From contig OX638369.1 of NCBI GenBank assembly GCA_951812925.1, positions 62,510,228 through 62,574,227 on the forward strand: a stretch of DNA of 64,000 nucleotides, read 5' to 3'. This DNA comes from Calliopum simillimum. Taxonomy: Eukaryota; Arthropoda; Insecta; Diptera; Lauxaniidae. Each line of letters starts with the position of its first letter. Within the stretch, counting starts at the first letter, position 1. Positions 58,131 through 64,000 of this stretch are shown piece after piece. Under the pieces are notes generated by a model. The model did not search any database and was not told the DNA's origin. It saw only the letters and a program-made list of their open reading frames with translations. Both the position numbers and the translations under genes were made by a program.

Positions 58131-59497
58131 TAGGGTAAAGGCGGGAGATGTGGCACCACTGGGTGATATGGCACCCCTTTCATTTTCAATACTTGCAGCT
58201 TTCACAGCATTTAACCCTTTCATGCCCACTGTTGCCTATAGAACTATTACAACACTGCAAGTAGAACAGCACCTACACACAAGAAAGCAAATTTGTCACC
58301 TGCTCCAGCTAAAACCCCTCCAACTTCTATTATAATTTTACACTATTGACGCTGCAAACCCATTGAGACTTTTATTGGAGAAAATGGGTATCAAATTCTA
58401 AAAAAAGTTTCTATTAAAATTCAATATAAAAACTGTATTGTTCATTAATTTTATTTTACAAAGTTCACCAGCAATGCCCAATGTTGCCTATAGGCAATAT
58501 CTTCCAGAGACCAAACTAGGATATGCAGGACCTTGAAATTAATACTATTTGTTCTTTAAGTCCCCCCAAATTGATTCGGGCATGAAAGGGTTAAGTATGG
58601 ACACAGTTCAATTCAACTGCGCGAGAAACTTCGTGGTATGTTGTTCGTTTAGCTGTATTTGCCATAATAGCTTCTGTGTGGGATTTTTAAAAAAATTTTG
58701 GAAATGTAAACGACTTACTTTTGTTTTGCATATACTTTGAGAGGCAGCAGACCGGTAAGTATTTGATACAGCTTTATGGTGCACTTATCAAAACAAACAG
58801 AATTGAATGTGATTTCGTTTTTGGATGATTACGAGCCCGAGTGAACATGTGTGTTCGAGTAGGGGCATTTTAACTCGGTATATACCAAAAGGGAGATATG
58901 GCACCCAACTACTGCGGATGATATGGTTCTGATGCCATATATCCCTTTGCATATTATAAGATATTTGGGAGTAAAAATATTCTTAGTGCTTAATCTTTAT
59001 GTTTTGGTTTTGAATATTTTGTTGAACATAAACTTGACTGAACTCTGGATGTGAAGGGCCTACAAACAGCATCTATAATAACACGGGCTCATCATTGAGG
59101 AAAGCCCAAATCAAGTTCAAGATCACGCCTTTTTACAGAATTGCATTGAGAAAAATCAAGGGCAAAATATGGCTGCAGTGATTCAATGTGCCACAAAGCC
59201 GCAGAATTTTAGTCAGGTAGGACCTTCAATGATTGTGTTTTAATTTTTATTTGATTAATTCAAGGTTTTCCCCAGGACATGCTTGATATGCTTCTTCCGA
59301 TGAATCTGATGAAAATGTTTTATTTCAAGATGAATCTGATGGACCAGAAAATTTAGGCGAAAATGAATCCGTTGGATGCGGTGAAGAATATGGACAAACC
59401 ACTAAAAAAGACCCGCAGTGTCGGGTGATTTGGCACTTTATAGCATTTTTTTATAGTTAAGAAAAAACATATTGCCATATCTCCCGCGTTAACCACT
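58131..59497. mobile_element. pogo-like element, GGGAGATATGGCAC ends
   Basis: The left end GGGTAAAGGCGGGAGATGTG and the inverted right end GTGGTTAACGCGGGAGATAT are flanked by TA. GATATGGCACC motifs recur just inside the left end, near 58895 and near 59425. An acidic stretch in the right part (DESDENVLFQDESDGPENLG, about 59305-59365) resembles the tail of pogo-group transposases, but the catalytic core is not seen. A piggyBac-type MITE is inserted at 58215-58590. End design parallels the 45649-49705 element. Confidence 0.6.
58215..58590. mobile_element. 376-bp piggyBac-type MITE
   Basis: Ends CCCTTTCATGCCC and GGGCATGAAAGGG are perfect 13-bp inverted repeats, with TTAA at both borders (58211-58214 and 58591-58594), the piggyBac target. 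Internal GTTGCCTATAG occurs twice. No transposase. It is nested inside the pogo-like element, so it is the younger of the two. Confidence 0.9.
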
Positions 59498-59589
59498 AGG
59501 CAAAATAAAATAAATATCAATATTTTGATTTTAATTAATTTTATTTTGCCTTCATATTAGAGAGAGACTAATTCAGTTTTGATATTTAA

Positions 59590-59930
59590 CGGCACATATG
59601 TATTAAATAATTTCAACACTTTTTGGCAGTTTTAGTACTTTTTTTACTATTTGGTACAAAATAAAAAATATCATTTATCATCCCTGGTACAATGACAAAT
59701 GTGAAACGAAAAGAAAACAAAAAGCATGAAGTCAATGTCAGTCAGCTTTTTGTTGTTCTCTTTGTGCTTGTGTATCCTCTTATCAGCTCTGTGTGACCAC
59801 GTATTTTGTTGTTGTTAATAAGAAAAATTTGAATTTAATTTTACCTGGCTAATGGCAATATACTAACATAGTAAAAAAGGCAGAACACATTTTTGTCTTG
59901 CTTATTAATATATAGATTTGTATCCCCTTC
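59590..59930 (+). repeat. 380-bp dispersed repeat, copy C
   Basis: Matches 18810-19195 over TTTGGTACAAAAT, ATCCCTGGTACAATGACAAA, TGTGAAACGAAAAGAAAACA and ACCTGGCT, with a roughly 70-bp deletion in its right part. Confidence 0.75.
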
Positions 59931-59977
59931 TTTTATTTTCAAAAGATGAAGATTTACAATTTGGAAGAGAAAAAAAA

Positions 59978-60613
59978 CTAGTAAGGGTGTAACCATTGGC
60001 CTGGCCAAACATTAAAACCTATACTGCAGTATTTTGAAAACTTTGCTTTTATGGGATGTGCCACGCCCCTAGTCCGAGTTCACCCAGATTCTGCTCAGAG
60101 GTTGCATTTGTAGTTCTTTGTGTGTAAGTGAAATTTGGTTGGATTATCACAAAAAACTCTTTCAGCAAAGCATTTTGAAACTTTTGCTTATAAGGGAGGT
60201 GCCACGCCCTTTTGTTCGAATTCGCCTAGATTTTGCTCAAAGCTTGCGCTAATTCTTCATAGTATTTATGTGTATTCTGGTTGCATTGTCGTGAAAAATA
60301 CTCTTAAAATTGTATTTTGAATTTTTTTTGAATGGACGGTAGGCGTGGCCGTTGACTAATTTTGCTCATTTTCAATCCCTCGAACTAACTTTGACAACGG
60401 AGGCAGAGTACCGAATTTCATTGAATTATCTTACTAATGTTTCCCAAAAAATGTATTTCCACGCACAGAAGGCCAGCCATCCTGCCAGACAGACGGACAT
60501 AGCTATATTAACTCAAGAGGTGACGCTGATCAAGAATATATATACTTTCCATACCTGCCACGCCTCCTTCTCTGCGTTACAAACGGAAAGATAAAGTGAA
60601 TGCCCCGCTGTAA
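59978..60613 (-). mobile_element. DINE-1/Helentron-like element, copy 7
   Basis: CTAG, hairpin (TTGGCCTGGCCAA), two tandem units, the microsatellite, the core with ACTCAAGAGGTGACGCTGAT, and a degraded outer end (GAATGCCCCGCTGTAAATG) in place of TATACCCTGGGTGTAGGGTA. Confidence 0.87.
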
Positions 60614-60846
60614 ATGATTTGTGTCAGAAAATTGGCTCTTCTTTTTGTGGCTTAAAAAAAACTAGTTATTTTCCCCGCACATTCTTACCCTGGCCTCAGA
60701 CATTATAGTGTGGCAAACACCTCTTGGACTTTATCGTCTTAAGAAAAGATGACTATTTCATGGTATGTAATATATGTATGAAGATACTAAGTATATATCG
60801 ATACATCCAACGTAAATGATTTTCGAAATCTACGCATTAGACTCTA

Positions 60847-61545
60847 CACGGAGAAAAAAAAAAATAGTACTTGCTACTTTATTTCTCATAAATTTTACCA
60901 GAATTTCAAATCACACCGAAGTAAAATTCACGTTACTGTTTTAGTTAATGTATGTTTCCTAGTAATTTTTATGAAAAAATTGGAGTGATATTTAATTTAC
61001 TGTACAGTTAAAACAACAAAAAAAAAAAAAAAACAAAAAAAAAAAAAAAGAAATTAACTGACCGGCACTGGGGTACGAACCCTGGCCTTTCCGTATCCTC
61101 TGAGCTGCTTACGCATGTGATGTTGAAGCAAAAAATTTGTATATAAAGAAAATGTCTGTCCAAAAATAGAAATTGTGACTAAAATTATAAAAGTCAAAAT
61201 GATTCTATATTCTTATGATATTTACCTTACTTGAGTAAGGTGACAATTATGACACTCATTTTTGTGCGTGAAAAAAATAAAGTTATTTTGAATAGAATTA
61301 TAAATTCAAAATGGTCATTCATTTTTTTTCTGAAAGTATAAATTACTTTACATAAAGTCAAATGTAGGAAATTTGTAGTAAATATTCCCTTATTATTTTA
61401 CTACAATTTATTTGTAAATATGACGTTAGGGACCCATCAAATAGTTCTTAAGTAAGGTAAATTATATTTGAAATTTAGTGTTGATTACTTTAATTTTTCG
61501 ACTAGCCGAGTGGAGTAAAAATTATGATGCGTATTTTTCTCCGTG
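60847..61545. mobile_element. 699-bp element with CACGGAGAAAAA ends
   Basis: Left CACGGAGAAAAAAAAAAATA and inverted right CACGGAGAAAAATACGCATC. The inside is AT-rich with GTAAAATTTACT-type motifs, an A-run at about 61017-61050 and an embedded tRNA-like piece. No clear target duplication and no coding sequence. Confidence 0.6.
61062..61140 (-). pseudogene. tRNA-derived sequence
   Basis: The minus strand reads GTAAGCAGCTCAGAGGATAC (A-box-like) then CCAGGGTTCGTACCCCAGTG (B-box with a nearly paired T stem), followed by a long T-run. The A-to-B spacing is too short for a tRNA, so the anticodon arm is deleted. Same layout (tRNA-like, then T-run) as 7126, 54840, 55018 and 55310. Confidence 0.5.
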
Positions 61546-63087
61546 CATCTTGTGTTAAATTTTGGTACCTCTAGCTTGAAATTTGATGGGCTGGGAGTAC
61601 TTTTTGAAGTTACGACCTAAGTATATTTTAGTGAGGTCTCCATCCAAAAACTTGGCAGCTTAAGTTGGTAACTTATACATGGGACAAAAGTGACAAATTG
61701 CATTGGTAACTTAACTTACAAAGTTATTAGATAATTTTTCTTTAAAAATCAGTGGTTAAGTTCTACATACCAACGTAATGTCCGTAAAATATTTTTTAAT
61801 GGTAAGTTACCAACTTTTCTCTTGGAACAATTGGTTGCTGGAACAAAACATTAGTTTTTAACTAGATGTTGACTTATGTATTCATTTCTATCCAAATTAT
61901 AAGTTGATATTGTTAATATCACTGTAAATCAATTTGGAATAGTGACAACGATTTAATAGTCAAAAAACCTTTATTTTTTCTACAAATTTCAAAAGTATTT
62001 ATTCAACTTTTGTTTATGGTTTTCTTTTTTAACGAAAACAATACAAAAACGATCATAACTAATAACTACAATTTTCGAGTTACCAATTTTACGTTGGACG
62101 TATCGATATGTACAGATGGTATGTATACTTGGTTTTTGAGAATATTTTCTTTATAAAAATAATTTATTTTCTCAGTGTATTTTGCTACAATCCCAACCAA
62201 CTTCTGCATGTGTGGTCGCACAATGATTGCGTTCTGTTGCACTGAACTAATTTTATAAAAATACAGAGAAATCTAATGAAAGCAAAGTGATAGCAAATCA
62301 AATTAAATAAATACACAGTAAAACCTCGGTAAAGTATTTTTTTTATGACAATGAGGAAGTCAAAGAAATCATTTTATAGATTCTTAGCCTTATACGGTAA
62401 TGAATTGAATTCAATTATCGCATGGTATATTGTTGTATGAAATTGAATTGAATCAATTGAAAATGAGATACTTAGTTTTATGTTTCTTAAATTGCGAGAT
62501 AAATGTGTCAGGCACAAGCACATAATGAGGCGAAAAATGAAAAAGCTTATAAGTTTTTGCTAAAACTTAACCATATGTATTGGCAGCACTTAATAATTCA
62601 ACAATAACGTACTATTAAATAAGGTTTATGTTGCGATAAACATAACTAAGTACAAATGTTAATTTTCAACTTTAGCAATCGAATGGTTTTTACCCGGTGA
62701 GCGTTGCCTCCTCTTTGTCCCTGTGCCTTTTACATATGTATATACCAAACCTTATTCATCTGCGTTAAATAGTTTCATAGGTATGATGAATTTTTTCCAT
62801 GGTGTAGTGTCCCGATTTTTTCTAGTTGATGACATTTGCTCTGGTGCCCTTTGCATATATAACAAATTCCACCTATATGCTAAGAACAGTTTCAGAGATA
62901 TTTCCAATTTTGTTTTTCAAGGGCGTGACGCCGCTTACTGTCTAAAAAGTGCTATTGGCTTAGCGCCAAATTTAATTCATACAACTTGTATGACATATTA
63001 ATTGTATGCGTCAAACAGTTTCTGAAATACAAAAAATTTTGTTTTTTAGAGGCATGGCACCGCTCATTTTTTTAATGAAAGGTCCCA
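61546..63087. other. AT-rich intronic stretch
   Basis: No gene is supported. Mirrored GTTGGTAACTTA (61656) and TAAGTTACCAAC (61803) suggest an eroded inverted repeat. The + frame at 62723-63001 has no recognised domain and its end overlaps a small repeat with GGCGTGACGCCGC (about 62922). Confidence 0.4.
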
Positions 63088-63610
63088 ACAAGCCAAATGT
63101 TCCGACTTTTTCTGAATTTAGAGTTTTTCTGAACAAATTCGAAACAGTTTAGAAATTTCGTAACGAATTCGTAACGATTTCGTAAAGATTTCTCTGAAGA
63201 ATTTCTTAACCCTTACGAACCGGTTGGGACAATATATCCCAAAAATTTTTGAATAAATACATAACTCGGTTATTTACGTCACTTAAATTGAATAAATTAA
63301 TAAAATAAATGCAATTTTTAGTAACCACTGTTTTTTCTTATAACCACTCCAAGGCCATTATATCACAAAAATTCAAATCAAAAACATCTGTTGGGAGTAT
63401 AGACCGGAAGCACCTTTGGCGGTGGAAATTTGAATTTAGAGACGGTCAAACATTTTATTTAAATTAAGTTTCTAAGATTAACCTATCACAAATATTGTGG
63501 ACCCAACAGTTTTTTTTTTTTTTTGGGTCGAAAAGTTTCAAATTTTTCTTTCGAGTTTTCGGAACAAACTCGAAACTGTTCAGAGTTTTCGTAACGATTT
63601 CGTAAAGATT
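63088..63610. mobile_element. partial second copy of the TTCGTAACG family
   Basis: CCCAACAAGCCAAATGTTCC resembles the left end at 4104 (CCCAGCAAACCAAACGTTCC), and TTTCGTAACGAATTCGTAAC follows. A second block of the motif lies at 63535-63610. The intervening 63206-63530 starts TTAACCCTTACGAACCGG and may be another insertion with piggyBac-like wording, though no matching right end was found. Confidence 0.55.
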
Positions 63611-63678
63611 TTTTTAAATTTTTTCTTTCTTGTTTCCATTTTATAAATAAAACTTTTACGTCAATATTTAATACACAT

Positions 63679-63912
63679 TCAGGCATGTTCTGAAATCCGA
63701 TGTACTTCGGAATCGGAATTAAATCAATCTTCAAGAGATCCGCATTTCGATAATTGACTACAAATCGAATTTATGTTTCAGTAAATCGAATAGGAACCAT
63801 TAGCAAATTTTATTTGCTGAAATACAAACCTGATTCCATCTTATTTGTCGTAATGCGGCGCTCTTGAAGATTTATTTAATTCCGGATTAATCGGATTTCA
63901 GAACATGCCTGA
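63679..63912. repeat. 234-bp palindromic MITE-like repeat
   Basis: Left TCAGGCATGTTCTGAAATCC and the inverse at 63893-63912 extend inward over CGGAATTAAATCAATCTTCA against its inverse, giving arms of about 75-100 nt. No reliable target duplication. Confidence 0.7.
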
Positions 63913-64000
63913 TTATACAATAACAAAATATGTCTAGAAGACAAAATAACAACATTTTGTTATTATTGAATGCCTTCAAATATATAATGCACAAAAATAT

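Noticed and set aside
63206..63530. Second piggyBac-type MITE beginning TTAACCCTTACGAACC
   Set aside because: No matching inverted right end with TTAA was found.

Overview
The window looks like AT-rich, TE-laden intronic DNA from a higher fly (Diptera, Brachycera). Three things point there. A conserved 49-nt exon on the minus strand (49754-49802) encodes the linker after RRM1 of a Bruno/CELF RNA-binding protein (aret/bru1 or bru2 type). About ten copies of a DINE-1/Helentron-like element carry the dipteran 'mini-me' core, a (GTCY)n tract plus a conserved core plus TATATA. The remaining coding traces are typical insect non-LTR retrotransposons and pogo-like transposons. I cannot name the species; none of the long open frames is a convincing host protein.

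Layout. 0-6.7 kb: a Helentron-like copy, a decayed second copy, a foldback repeat, one copy of a 380-bp dispersed repeat, and a TIR element built from 24-bp repeats and split by a precise 1142-bp insertion with a 5-bp GC-rich target duplication. 7-9.7 kb: a tRNA-derived segment and CpG-containing unique sequence with initiator-like motifs. 10-15.9 kb: a Helentron-like copy, a 1.7-kb foldback element, an RNase H remnant of a LINE, and a 521-bp element with a 9-bp target duplication. 16-25 kb: mostly unique intronic DNA with microsatellites, MITEs, a Helentron-like copy and a CpG-rich promoter-like island. 25-27.3 kb: a LINE reverse-transcriptase remnant and a TIR repeat. 29-38.6 kb: three well-preserved Helentron-like copies and a decayed one, a GATCAGG-rich TIR element, a nearly perfect palindromic hAT MITE, and a LINE 3' end inside the decayed Helentron copy. 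39-44.3 kb: two more large foldback structures. 45.6-49.7 kb: a 4-kb pogo-like element ending about 42 bp from the exon's splice donor. 50-55.4 kb: degenerate tandem repeats, a second copy of the 15.3-kb element family, a LINE RNase H/zinc-knuckle remnant and tandem tRNA-derived repeats. 57.9-61.5 kb: a nested cluster (second pogo-like element holding a piggyBac-type MITE, then a dispersed repeat, a Helentron-like copy and a CACGGAG-terminated element). 63-64 kb: a second copy of the 24-bp-repeat family and a small palindrome.

How it fits together. The only supported host gene runs on the minus strand. Apart from the 49-nt exon I found no other exon of it here, so the rest of the window is best read as its flanking introns, expanded by transposons. 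Several foldback elements would form long hairpins in the pre-mRNA. No new defence-type or metabolic system is apparent. The strongest observations are the exon, the insertions datable by target-site duplications, and shared architecture among unnamed repeat families. All calls were made by eye; no alignment or database search was run.
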